A DNA stretch of 64,000 nucleotides from Microbacterium halimionae. Its GTDB lineage: Bacteria; Actinomycetota; Actinomycetes; Actinomycetales; Microbacteriaceae. Each line of letters opens with the position of its first letter. Position 1 is the first letter of the stretch. Below, one piece after another: positions 53,549 to 61,702 of this stretch. The notes beneath the pieces were generated by a model. The model was given only the letters and a program-made list of their open reading frames with translations. It did no database searches and was not told the DNA's origin. Position numbers and translations under genes: made by a program. The stretch spans positions 434,001 through 498,000 of the forward strand of contig NZ_JAAOZB010000002.1 of NCBI RefSeq assembly GCF_011761265.1, written 5' to 3'.

Positions 53549-54796
53549 ATGGCTCACACAGCACGCCTGGTCGGAGTCGGCATCGTCGCCGTCGCTGGAC
53601 TCGCCCTCGCAGGATGCTCCGGCGGCGAAACGCCTACCGGAGACGGACCCATCACCATCACGTATACCAACTTCACCTCCAATGGTGGCAACGAAGCGAA
53701 CCTGCAGAAGATCATTGATGCCTTCGAAGCTGAGAACGATAGCGTTACCGTCGAGGTCACGACGCTGCCCTATGCTGACTACTTCACGGCACTCCAGACC
53801 GACCTTGCAGGCGGCACGGTGTCTGACGTGTTCGACATCGAGTTCGCGAACTACGCCGCTTACCAAGAGAGCGGCGTGCTCGCGCCGATCGAAGGTGTCG
53901 ACACCAGCATCTATCAATCGACCCTCGCCGACGCGTACGCTACCGACGGCACCCAGTACGCGCTGCCCAGCTCATTCTCGAATGTCGTGCTGTTCTACAA
54001 TGCCGACCTCTTCGATGCTGCAGGCATCGAGTACCCGACGTCGGAGTGGAACTGGGAAGACGAGCAGGCCGCTGCCGAGAAGCTGACGGATGCTGCGGCT
54101 GGCGTCTGGGGCGACTATCAGCCCATTAGCTACAACGAGTTCTATAAAACCGTAGCTCAAGCTGGTGGCGAGTTCCTCAGCGCAGATGGTTCATCGGTCG
54201 AATTCAACTCGCCCGAGGGCGTTGCCGCCGCTGAGTGGCTGATCGGTAAGAGCGGAACGACGATGCCGACGGCCGAGCAAGGCGCGGGCACGCCCGACTT
54301 CGATAGCACGCTGTTCGCCGACGGCAAGCTCGGGATGTGGCACACCGGGATCTGGATGTTCGGCAGCCTCGCTGACACCACCTTTACCTGGGATGTCGCC
54401 GTTGAGCCGGGAGACTCCCAGCACGCGAGCGCACTGTTTTCCAACGGTGTCGCCATCTCCGCGGGTTCGAAAAACATCGAAGCGGCCACCACATTTGCCG
54501 ACTTTCTGACGAGCTCGCAGACGACCGTCGACGTGCGGCTCGACGCCGGTTGGGAGCTCCCACCCATCGCCGACCAGGCAGCTCTTGAGCCGTACCTCGA
54601 GAAGACGCCCCCGACGAACCGCCAGGCCGTATTCGACTCGCTTGAAGAGGTCGCTCTGGCACCGTCGATCGGGGAAGGTCAGGCAGAGATGCAGGACATC
54701 GTCACTGAAGAGTTGACCGAAGCTGCAGCCGGTCGCAAGAGCGTCGAGCAGGCGTTAACCGACGCTGAGGAACGCGTCGCACCACTGCTCGGCTGA
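53549..54796 (+). CDS. Extracellular sugar-binding lipoprotein of the ABC importer
   Basis: 415 residues. The lipobox LALAGC (C23) gives an acylated anchor; the rest is a type I solute-binding protein of the MalE/MsmE class, with YTNFTSNGGNEANLQKIIDAFEAEN as the first lobe, and aromatic residues (WNW, MWHTGIWMF, GWELPP) suitable for stacking on glucose rings. CUT1 binding proteins take oligosaccharides. The ATG at 53549 follows AAAGGAGA. A GC hairpin follows the stop. Composition here looks slightly less GC-rich than the ROK gene. Confidence 0.93.
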   Translation: MAHTARLVGVGIVAVAGLALAGCSGGETPTGDGPITITYTNFTSNGGNEANLQKIIDAFEAENDSVTVEVTTLPYADYFTALQTDLAGGTVSDVFDIEFANYAAYQESGVLAPIEGVDTSIYQSTLADAYATDGTQYALPSSFSNVVLFYNADLFDAAGIEYPTSEWNWEDEQAAAEKLTDAAAGVWGDYQPISYNEFYKTVAQAGGEFLSADGSSVEFNSPEGVAAAEWLIGKSGTTMPTAEQGAGTPDFDSTLFADGKLGMWHTGIWMFGSLADTTFTWDVAVEPGDSQHASALFSNGVAISAGSKNIEAATTFADFLTSSQTTVDVRLDAGWELPPIADQAALEPYLEKTPPTNRQAVFDSLEEVALAPSIGEGQAEMQDIVTEELTEAAAGRKSVEQALTDAEERVAPLLG

Positions 54797-54803
54797 CGCG
54801 TCG

Positions 54804-54834
54804 CGTGGGTCCCGGCCCTCGGCCGGGACCCACG
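54804..54834 (+). other. Stable hairpin after the binding-protein gene
   Basis: A 14-bp perfect GC-rich stem (54804-54817 with 54821-54834) closes a 3-nt loop, 8 bp after the stop and with no T-run. Such hairpins often protect the upstream message and reduce downstream expression, giving more binding protein than hydrolase. Confidence 0.6.
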
Positions 54835-54887
54835 GCGGTCGCTTCGGCAGACTCCCCTCCCGCATTTTCTTCTTACAGGAACGACAC

Positions 54888-56012
54888 ATGACCACGACAC
54901 CCGGCGTCGACCTCGACGCGCTTCTCGACCGTTCTCGCGCCATCATAACGACGCTGCAGCAGCCGAACGGCGCCTACCCCGCGTCGCCGACGTTCTCGGC
55001 CTATCGCGGGTATTGCTGGCTGCGCGATGGTGCTTTCATCGCCGACGGCGCATCGGCCGCTGGCGAGGTCGCTTCGGCGTCGGCATTTTTCGACTGGTGC
55101 GCGATGGTCGTCACACGCCACGGCTCGCGCATCGACGAAATCGTGACGGCTGCTGCCGCGGGCACCCCGTTGCCTGACGATCGGATGTTACCGGCACGTT
55201 TCAATTTCGACGGGTCGCTCGGCGACGAGGACTGGTGGGACTTCCAGCTCGACGGCTATGGCACGTGGCTATGGGCCGCAGCGCAGCACGCGTCGCGTCA
55301 CAGCGTCGACCTGAGCCGGTGGTCGGATGCGGCAGCGCTCACAGTCGATTATCTGCTGAGCTCGTGGCAGCGCCCGTGCTTTGACTGGTGGGAGGAGCAC
55401 AGCGAAGAAGTGCATGTCTCCACACTCGGCTGCGTCGCCGCCGGCTTGTCTGGCGCCGCGGACGCGGGTCTCGTCTCTGGCGAGCGTGCGACACGCGCTC
55501 GTGCGGGTGCCGAGCGCGTGCGTGCCCGGATCGAGGAATCGGGGGTAGTGGGTGGGCACCTGGTCAAGTGGTTCGGATCAAGGGACGTCGATGCCAGCCT
55601 CAGCGCCCTCATTGCGCCGCTCGGCGTGATCGACGCGCGTTCCGAGCTCGGCGCAATGACGCTGCGGGCGGTCTCAGCAGATCTCGAGGCTGATGGGGGA
55701 GTGCACCGTTTCCGCGCCGACACCTTCTACGGCGGCGGCCAGTGGCCGTTGCTGTCGTGCTTTCTAGGGCTCGCCTACGCTGCATCCGGGGACAGTGAGT
55801 CCGCGCGCAGGTTGCTCGACTGGGCAGCCTCGACAGCGAGCGAGGATGGGACGCTCCCCGAGCAAGTCGCGGAGAGGCTCCTCTCTCCCCAACACCAGCA
55901 AGAGTGGATCGACCGGTGGGGACCGGTCGCGAATCCGCTGCTGTGGAGCCACGCCATGGTGCTGCGTCTTGCCGCCGAGCTCAGCGCCGGCCGCGGTGAG
56001 GTCGCCGCATGA
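54888..56012 (+). CDS. Cytoplasmic GH15 enzyme, candidate isomaltose glucohydrolase
   Basis: 374 residues, no signal peptide, about the size of a bare GH15 (alpha/alpha)6 barrel. Glucoamylase-family features: YCWLRDGAF near 46-54, DFQLDGYGTWLWA, the acid region DWWEEHSEE (E169/E170), and the base in TLPEQV (E325) followed by WGPVANPLLWSHAM. GH15 enzymes release beta-glucose from non-reducing ends; small intracellular members include isomaltose glucohydrolases. In this operon it would finish digestion of isomaltose or short alpha-1,6 oligosaccharides released by the downstream GH31. CAGGAAC precedes the ATG. The stop overlaps the GH31 start (ATGA). Other alpha-glucoside specificities are possible. 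Confidence 0.8.
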   Translation: MTTTPGVDLDALLDRSRAIITTLQQPNGAYPASPTFSAYRGYCWLRDGAFIADGASAAGEVASASAFFDWCAMVVTRHGSRIDEIVTAAAAGTPLPDDRMLPARFNFDGSLGDEDWWDFQLDGYGTWLWAAAQHASRHSVDLSRWSDAAALTVDYLLSSWQRPCFDWWEEHSEEVHVSTLGCVAAGLSGAADAGLVSGERATRARAGAERVRARIEESGVVGGHLVKWFGSRDVDASLSALIAPLGVIDARSELGAMTLRAVSADLEADGGVHRFRADTFYGGGQWPLLSCFLGLAYAASGDSESARRLLDWAASTASEDGTLPEQVAERLLSPQHQQEWIDRWGPVANPLLWSHAMVLRLAAELSAGRGEVAA

Positions 56013-58243
56013 TCCGGCACCGCCCGTCTGGATCGGGCCATCCATACTCCGATGACACCGAGCAGCGCTCGCCTGTGCAGCCCGTCGCTGGTGAGCCGTT
56101 GCGGATTGGCGCACGTACATCCTCTGACGTGGAAAACGTCACGCTCGAGTTGCGCATCGACGGAGGTGGCGTCCGGGAGGTGCCCCTCGACCGTGTCGCA
56201 CGGTCGTCGCGCGGGCAGGCCGTCGACGGCGGGCACCTTGCATCGGCGCAGGCGCGCACCGCCCGATCGACGGGTGGGTGGGAGGTCGTGTTCGATACAC
56301 CCGACGCCGGCAGCGCGATCGAGTATCGACTCGTCGCGATCGCGGCGGACCGCCCGCAGGCGACGCGGTGGTTCCGCACACGCGCGGCAGGGTGGCGCCC
56401 CGCGCCGAACGGCGCGCTGGAGGTCGATGGGAACGCTGTCGAGGTCGATGTCGACAGCATCGACGTACTCGACGACGGCGAGAGGATCCACCGCATTCGC
56501 TTCGCTGTGCCTCTGCAGCCCAGCGAGCACGTGTCCGGTTTCGGCGAACGCTACGACGCGCTCGACCAACGTGGGGAGGCACTGGATTCAGTTGTATTCG
56601 AGCAGTACAAGAGTCAGGGTGAGAACCGACGCACCTACCTCCCGATGCCGTTCGCGCATGTCGTCGGAGGCGAAGGGTGGGGATTCCATGTGCGCACATC
56701 GCGCCGCGTGTGGTTCGACGTCGGGCGCTCGTACCCCGATCGTCTGGCTGTGGAAGCCGAGGTCGACGCAGCGGCGGGAGAGCAACGCGTTCTGAGTCTC
56801 GGGCTCTACGCCGGCCACCCGACCGCAGTGCTCGAGGCCTTCGTCGCAGAGACGGGACGGGCGCAGGCCCTGCCCGACTGGGTATTCGGGCTGTGGGCGA
56901 GTGGGAACGAGTGGAACACGCAGGCCGAGGTAGAGCGTCAGATGGCGCTGCATCGCGAGCACCGTATCCCGGTGCGAAACGTCGTGATCGAGGCGTGGAG
57001 CGACGAGGCGACGTTCACCATCTTCCGCGACGCGGAATACACCGTGCGCGAAGACAGCACACCGATGCGATTGGGTGACTTCGTGTTCCCCGCAGAAGGT
57101 GCCTGGCCCGACCCGAAGGGCATGGTCGACGACCTCCACTCGCACGACGTGCGTGTGCACCTATGGCAGATACCGCTCATGAAGCTGCGCCCCCACCCGA
57201 AGGGACAAGCCGCCGCTGACGCCCGCGCGGCGATTGAGGCTGGAGTGCTTATCCGAGAGACCGCGCCGGGTGGAGACCTGCGCCCTTACCGAAACCGCGG
57301 CTGGTGGTTCCCACTGTCGCTGATGCCCGATTTGACCGACGAGCGCTCCGCTGATTGGTGGACAGAAAAGCGCCGCTACCTCGTGGAGGAAGTGGGCATC
57401 GACGGCTTCAAGACCGACGGGGGTGAGCATGCCTGGGGAAAGGACCTGGTCTACCTCGACGGGTCGAGCGGTGCCGAATCGAACAACCGCTTTCCTGTCG
57501 CGTACGCGGCCGCCTATGGCAAGTTGCTGGCCTCGGCGGGTAAGGAACCGGTGACGTTCAGTCGCGCTGGCTTCACGGGGTCGGGCGCCCATGGTGCGTT
57601 CTGGGCCGGCGACGAGAACTCGACGTGGGATGCGTTCCGATGGTCGCTGCTCGCTGGACTCTCCGCGAGCTCTTGCGGGATCGTCTATTGGGGGTGGGAC
57701 ATCGCGGGCTTCTCGGGACCGATCCCCGACCCCGAGCTCTATCTGCGCGCGATGGCGGCGAGCGTGTTCGTACCTATCATGCAATATCACTCCGAGTTCA
57801 ACCATCACCGGCTGCCTTCCAACGACCGAACGCCGTGGAATATCGCCGATCGCTTCCACGACCAGACCGTGATCGATGAGGTGCGTGCGCTCGTCGAGCT
57901 GCGAGAGCGGCTCGTGCCCTACCTCGCTGCTTCCGCGGAGCGGGCGGTCAATGCATCCGTTCCTCTCATGCGTCCCCTCTACTTCGATCACCCGCTTGAC
58001 GAGCGGGTGTGGGACATGCCGGTGCAGTGGATGCTGGGCGACGCGCTACTTATCGCGCCCGTGCTCGAGCCCGGTGCTCTCTCGTGGCAGGTGTACCTGC
58101 CAGCGGGAGAATGGGTGGATGTCACCACCGGGGTTCGATTCGAGGGCCGCCAAGTGATCGATGTCGATGTCGCGGAGCGCGCGAGCGTGCCGGTGTTCGT
58201 CGCGTCACAGAACTGGGAGGGGCTGCGCGCAGTGTTCGAATGA
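56009..58243 (+). CDS. Cytoplasmic GH31 glycosidase, candidate cycloalternan-degrading enzyme
   Basis: 744 residues, no signal peptide and no C-terminal binding module. The GH31 barrel has nucleophile D470 in GIDGFKTDGGEH and acid/base D535 in FWAGDENST. Long stretches parallel the secreted CBM35 enzyme (GNEWNTQAEV, WSDEATF, HLWQIPL/LWQIPV, MQYHSE), so the two are paralogues of one subfamily. In known systems a secreted cycloalternan-forming GH31 is paired with a shorter cytosolic GH31 that opens the ring to isomaltose; this gene fits that role. Alpha-1,3-glucosidase or general oligosaccharide hydrolase are alternatives. The 263 bp after it hold no gene I can support. Confidence 0.82.
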   Translation: MIRHRPSGSGHPYSDDTEQRSPVQPVAGEPLRIGARTSSDVENVTLELRIDGGGVREVPLDRVARSSRGQAVDGGHLASAQARTARSTGGWEVVFDTPDAGSAIEYRLVAIAADRPQATRWFRTRAAGWRPAPNGALEVDGNAVEVDVDSIDVLDDGERIHRIRFAVPLQPSEHVSGFGERYDALDQRGEALDSVVFEQYKSQGENRRTYLPMPFAHVVGGEGWGFHVRTSRRVWFDVGRSYPDRLAVEAEVDAAAGEQRVLSLGLYAGHPTAVLEAFVAETGRAQALPDWVFGLWASGNEWNTQAEVERQMALHREHRIPVRNVVIEAWSDEATFTIFRDAEYTVREDSTPMRLGDFVFPAEGAWPDPKGMVDDLHSHDVRVHLWQIPLMKLRPHPKGQAAADARAAIEAGVLIRETAPGGDLRPYRNRGWWFPLSLMPDLTDERSADWWTEKRRYLVEEVGIDGFKTDGGEHAWGKDLVYLDGSSGAESNNRFPVAYAAAYGKLLASAGKEPVTFSRAGFTGSGAHGAFWAGDENSTWDAFRWSLLAGLSASSCGIVYWGWDIAGFSGPIPDPELYLRAMAASVFVPIMQYHSEFNHHRLPSNDRTPWNIADRFHDQTVIDEVRALVELRERLVPYLAASAERAVNASVPLMRPLYFDHPLDERVWDMPVQWMLGDALLIAPVLEPGALSWQVYLPAGEWVDVTTGVRFEGRQVIDVDVAERASVPVFVASQNWEGLRAVFE

Positions 58244-58506
58244 GCTGAGGAGCGCGTCCGTCGCGCGCAAGCACATCGTGTCGGGGCTGACACTGTGGGA
58301 CACGGTCATCGGCGCACTGGGCGCGCAAAGAAAAATCTCCGTGGCGCCGGCAAGACTGATTTCGCCGCACCTGACAGGTGTTCGACCGTCCCAGGCTGCT
58401 TGTGTCGCGAGAGAAATGGGCTATTCGTGTTTCGCGTTCTACAGGATGTCCGGCAGCATCGCCGTATGGTGAACAGAGCACCGTCTCGACGAGGAAGCGT
58501 GGTGGT

Positions 58507-59739
58507 ATGAGCATCGACATGCTGACATCGGCCCCAGGCCCGGCAGAGCCCTGGCGTCGACCTGAGGAATTTTGGGGATCGCTTAGCGCCGCAGTCGCTG
58601 ATGTCTCCGGTCCCGTCGCGGTGCTCGACCTTGGTGCGCTGCGCTACAACGCACTCGACATGGTGGTGCGATCGAGCGGCGTGCCGATTCGCGTCGCCAG
58701 CAAGTCGGTGCGCGTGCGAGAAGTTGTCAACGCAACCCTGCGGTTGCCGGGCTATCACGGCATCCTGGCTTTCACTCTGCCCGAGGCTCTCTGGCTCGCC
58801 GAAGATCACGACGACGTCGTGCTGGGGTACCCAACGGCAGACAAAGCGGCCCTCCGGGCGCTCATCGCGAACGAGCGAGCCGCCGCGCGCATCACGCTCA
58901 TGGTCGATGACATCGCACAGCTCGATCTCGTCGACTCACTCGTAGCGCCCGACAAACGACCCGCTCTACGACTCGCGATCGACGCGGATGCCTCATGGCG
59001 CTCGAGCGCGATGGGGCATGTGGGCGTGCGCCGATCGCCTCTTCACGAACCGCACGAGGTCGCCGCCTTCGCACGGAAGATCGCGGTACGCGATGGCTTC
59101 ACGCTCGTGGGCCTCATGATGTACGAAGCGCAGATCGCCGGGCAACCAGACGCTGCGGGCCCGGCCGACCCCGTGATCAGATGGATGCAGCGGCGCTCCG
59201 GCGCCGAACTACTCGAACGCCGCGCGGCAATCGTTGAAGCAGTGTCTTCCGTATCTCCACTGGAATTCGTGAACGGCGGAGGGACGGGTTCGCTCGAGCT
59301 CACGTCATCCGATCATGCTGTCACCGAAGTCACCGCGGGCAGCGGCCTGTTTGCCGGCCATCTCTTCGACCACTACCGCGTGTTCTCGCCAGCGCCGGCG
59401 GCAGCCTTCTCTCTCGAAGTGGTGCGAAAGCCCACCGACGACATCGCGACAGTGCTCGGCGGTGGGTGGATTGCATCGGGGCCACCTGTTGCGTCGCGTC
59501 AGCCACTGCCGGTGTGGCCAGAAGGACTCCACACGCTCGCGCGCGAAGGCGCGGGCGAAGTGCAGACACCGTTGCAGGGGCCAGCTGCTCGTTCGCTGCG
59601 CGTGGGCGATCGGGTGTGGTTTCGACATGCGAAAAGCGGCGAGCTTGCCGAGCGAGTCGATCGCTACCAGCTCGTCGAAAACGGCGCGATCGTGGGAGAG
59701 GCGCCGACCTACCGCGGTGAGGGAAAGGCGTTCCTGTGA
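58507..59739 (+). CDS. PLP-dependent amino-acid aldolase/deaminase (alanine racemase-like fold)
   Basis: 410 residues. The alanine-racemase-like N-terminal barrel carries the PLP lysine K67 in IRVASKSVRV; a beta-type C-terminal domain contains WFRHAKSGELAERVDRYQLV, including an H/C-type metal site of D-threonine aldolase and D-serine dehydratase (DSD1) relatives. These cleave or deaminate beta-hydroxy D-amino acids; which one cannot be told here. The ATG at 58507 has a weak GGTGG site; a GAGGAAG is 11 nt upstream. The stop overlaps the oxidase start (GTGA). Confidence 0.85.
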   Translation: MSIDMLTSAPGPAEPWRRPEEFWGSLSAAVADVSGPVAVLDLGALRYNALDMVVRSSGVPIRVASKSVRVREVVNATLRLPGYHGILAFTLPEALWLAEDHDDVVLGYPTADKAALRALIANERAAARITLMVDDIAQLDLVDSLVAPDKRPALRLAIDADASWRSSAMGHVGVRRSPLHEPHEVAAFARKIAVRDGFTLVGLMMYEAQIAGQPDAAGPADPVIRWMQRRSGAELLERRAAIVEAVSSVSPLEFVNGGGTGSLELTSSDHAVTEVTAGSGLFAGHLFDHYRVFSPAPAAAFSLEVVRKPTDDIATVLGGGWIASGPPVASRQPLPVWPEGLHTLAREGAGEVQTPLQGPAARSLRVGDRVWFRHAKSGELAERVDRYQLVENGAIVGEAPTYRGEGKAFL

Positions 59740-61049
59740 CGCGGCCCGGGGGAGTGTGGCACAACTGGGCGCGAACCGCCGAGGCACGACCGCAGCGCGT
59801 CGAATTTCCCACCAGCGTCGGCGCCGTTCAGCGCGCCGTGCGCGCCGCTGCCACACGGGGTCTTTTCGTCAAGGCGGTTGGAGCTGGCCACAGCTTCACC
59901 GATATTGCGGCGACCACCGGAGTGCTCCTCGACCTAGCAGACCTCACCGGCCTCATCGCGATTGACCGTGAGCGGGGTCGCGCTACTTTTCGAGGCGGCA
60001 CCCGGCTTCGTCAAATTCCGAGGCTGCTCGCACCCTACGGGCTCGCGATGGCTAACCTCGGTGACATCGACCGGCAGACGATCGCGGGCGCAATTTCTAC
60101 CGGCACTCACGGTACCGGAGCCGACTTCGGCGGAATCTCCACTCAAGTTGTCGGAGTCAGAGTCGTCACTGCCGACGGCGAGATCCTCACGGTCGACGAA
60201 GAACAGAACCCTGAGCTACTGCCCGCTTTTGCGCTCAGTCTCGGAGCCCTCGGAGTCATTGTCGAGGTCACGCTGCAGTGTGTGCCGGCATTCGTGCTGC
60301 ATGCTATCGAAGCACGTGAACCATTGAACGCTGTCGCGCAGCGCATCGAGGAGCGCGCATCGGCGGCCGATCACTTTGAGCTGTACTGGTTTCCCCACAC
60401 CGATATCGCGCATACGAAAACAAACACCCGGCTGCCCGAGAGCGCGCCGCGGCATCCGTTGCCGAAAGTTTCGAAGTGGCTCGATGAAGAGGTGCTCTCG
60501 AACGGCGTGTGGGGTCTCGCGTGTGCGGCGGGCACCGCGATGCCGGCCATCGTCCCGCGTCTCACGCGATTTGCCGCTGCGTTTACTGGATCCCGCGAAT
60601 ACACGGATGCTTCCACCCGCGTCTTCACTCAGCACAGGGGTGTCCGCTTCGTTGAGATGGAGTACGCAGTGCCGCGAGCATCGCTGAACGCGGCCTTTGC
60701 TGAGGTACGGGCCGCGATCACGCGAAGCCCTTGGCGCATTTCATTTCCCCTTGAGGTACGTGTTGCGGCGGCGGATAACCTGTGGCTGTCGACGGCTCAC
60801 GAACAAGACTCCGGATATATCGCAGTGCATCGCTATTGGAGGGAAGATCCGGGGCCGTACTTTCGTGTCATGGAGGAGATCTTCCTCTCGCACGGTGGGC
60901 GCCCGCACTGGGGAAAAATGCACACGGTCGGTAGCGACGTGCTGCAGAACCGCTACCCACGGTTCGATGACTTCGTCGCCGTGCGCGACCGCCTCGATCC
61001 GAAGCGACATTTTCAGAATGCGTACCTTGCACGTGTACTGGGTGAGTAG
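59736..61049 (+). CDS. FAD-linked sugar-lactone oxidase (D-arabinono-1,4-lactone oxidase family)
   Basis: 437 residues. An FAD-binding PCMH/VAO domain (about 15-180) contains VGAGHSFTDIA with H52, a position that carries covalent flavin in many aldonolactone oxidases, and GAISTGTHGTGADFGG. A C-terminal ALO domain ends in a PHWGKMHTVG motif (about 390) and DPKRHFQNAYLARVLG. The family oxidises aldono-lactones or sugar alcohols (ALO, GULO, AldO). It starts at a GTG overlapping the aldolase stop by 4 bp. A functional link with an amino-acid aldolase is not obvious, but the overlap shows they are made together. Confidence 0.9.
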   Translation: MTRPGGVWHNWARTAEARPQRVEFPTSVGAVQRAVRAAATRGLFVKAVGAGHSFTDIAATTGVLLDLADLTGLIAIDRERGRATFRGGTRLRQIPRLLAPYGLAMANLGDIDRQTIAGAISTGTHGTGADFGGISTQVVGVRVVTADGEILTVDEEQNPELLPAFALSLGALGVIVEVTLQCVPAFVLHAIEAREPLNAVAQRIEERASAADHFELYWFPHTDIAHTKTNTRLPESAPRHPLPKVSKWLDEEVLSNGVWGLACAAGTAMPAIVPRLTRFAAAFTGSREYTDASTRVFTQHRGVRFVEMEYAVPRASLNAAFAEVRAAITRSPWRISFPLEVRVAAADNLWLSTAHEQDSGYIAVHRYWREDPGPYFRVMEEIFLSHGGRPHWGKMHTVGSDVLQNRYPRFDDFVAVRDRLDPKRHFQNAYLARVLGE

Positions 61050-61132
61050 TGACTGAGAGTACGGGCCTCGACCGAGGTCTTGACGCGCCCGCTCGATAGA
61101 ATAAACACCTATCGTGAACGGAGTTTCAAGCT

Positions 61133-61702
61133 ATGTGGGAATGGCTTATCCCGGTCCTTATTGTTGTTGTACTGCTGGTTTTGGTCGGCGTATATCTCTG
61201 GGCCAGCTACAGATCGCTCGTGCAGCTCAACGCTCGCGTTGATGAAGCATGGAACGACATCACGGTGCAGTTGACCCATCGCGCGGATGCTGTGAATAGC
61301 CTTGTGGAAGCTGTCCGCGCTTATGCTCCGCACGAGCGCGTGGTGCTCGCGCAGGCAGCCGATGCGAGTGCAGAAGCCTCAACGTCGCTGACTCCGACCG
61401 AGGCCGGGGTTGTTGAGGGCAAGCTGCAGCGCACAGTTGTGCCGCTGTTCTCCGCGGCAGAATCCTACCCGCAGCTCCACTCGAGCCATGACTTTCTCCA
61501 GCTTCAGCAATCGCTCGCTGAAGTCGAAGACAAAATTCATGCCTCGCGTCGCTTTTATAACGGTGGCGTCCGCGAGCTCAACACGAAAATGAATGTTTTT
61601 CCTGCGAGCATGTTTGCCCGCAGACTTGGCTGGGACTCACGTGAGTTCTTCGAGGTCGTTGGTGGCTCGAACGTCTCCGAGCCGCCGCGAGTTCAGTTCT
61701 AG
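61133..61702 (+). CDS. LemA family protein
   Basis: 189 residues. One N-terminal membrane helix (about 4-25), then a LemA coiled-coil domain: YRSLVQLNARVDEAWNDITVQL, a long helical bundle, and the conserved FYNGGVRELNTKMNVFPASMFA near the end. LemA proteins are anchored with N-out topology; their function is poorly defined though they are often linked to membrane proteases. GGAG stands 10 nt before the ATG, and TAGAAT at 61097-61102 is a likely -10. It converges with the YcaQ-like gene with a 4-bp overlap of stop codons. Confidence 0.92.
   Translation: MWEWLIPVLIVVVLLVLVGVYLWASYRSLVQLNARVDEAWNDITVQLTHRADAVNSLVEAVRAYAPHERVVLAQAADASAEASTSLTPTEAGVVEGKLQRTVVPLFSAAESYPQLHSSHDFLQLQQSLAEVEDKIHASRRFYNGGVRELNTKMNVFPASMFARRLGWDSREFFEVVGGSNVSEPPRVQF

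Noticed and set aside
58244..58506. Possible small gene or att site at the right edge of the carbohydrate locus
   Set aside because: No frame with a ribosome-binding site fits, and no copy of the tRNA 3' end at 43849-43869 was seen there.
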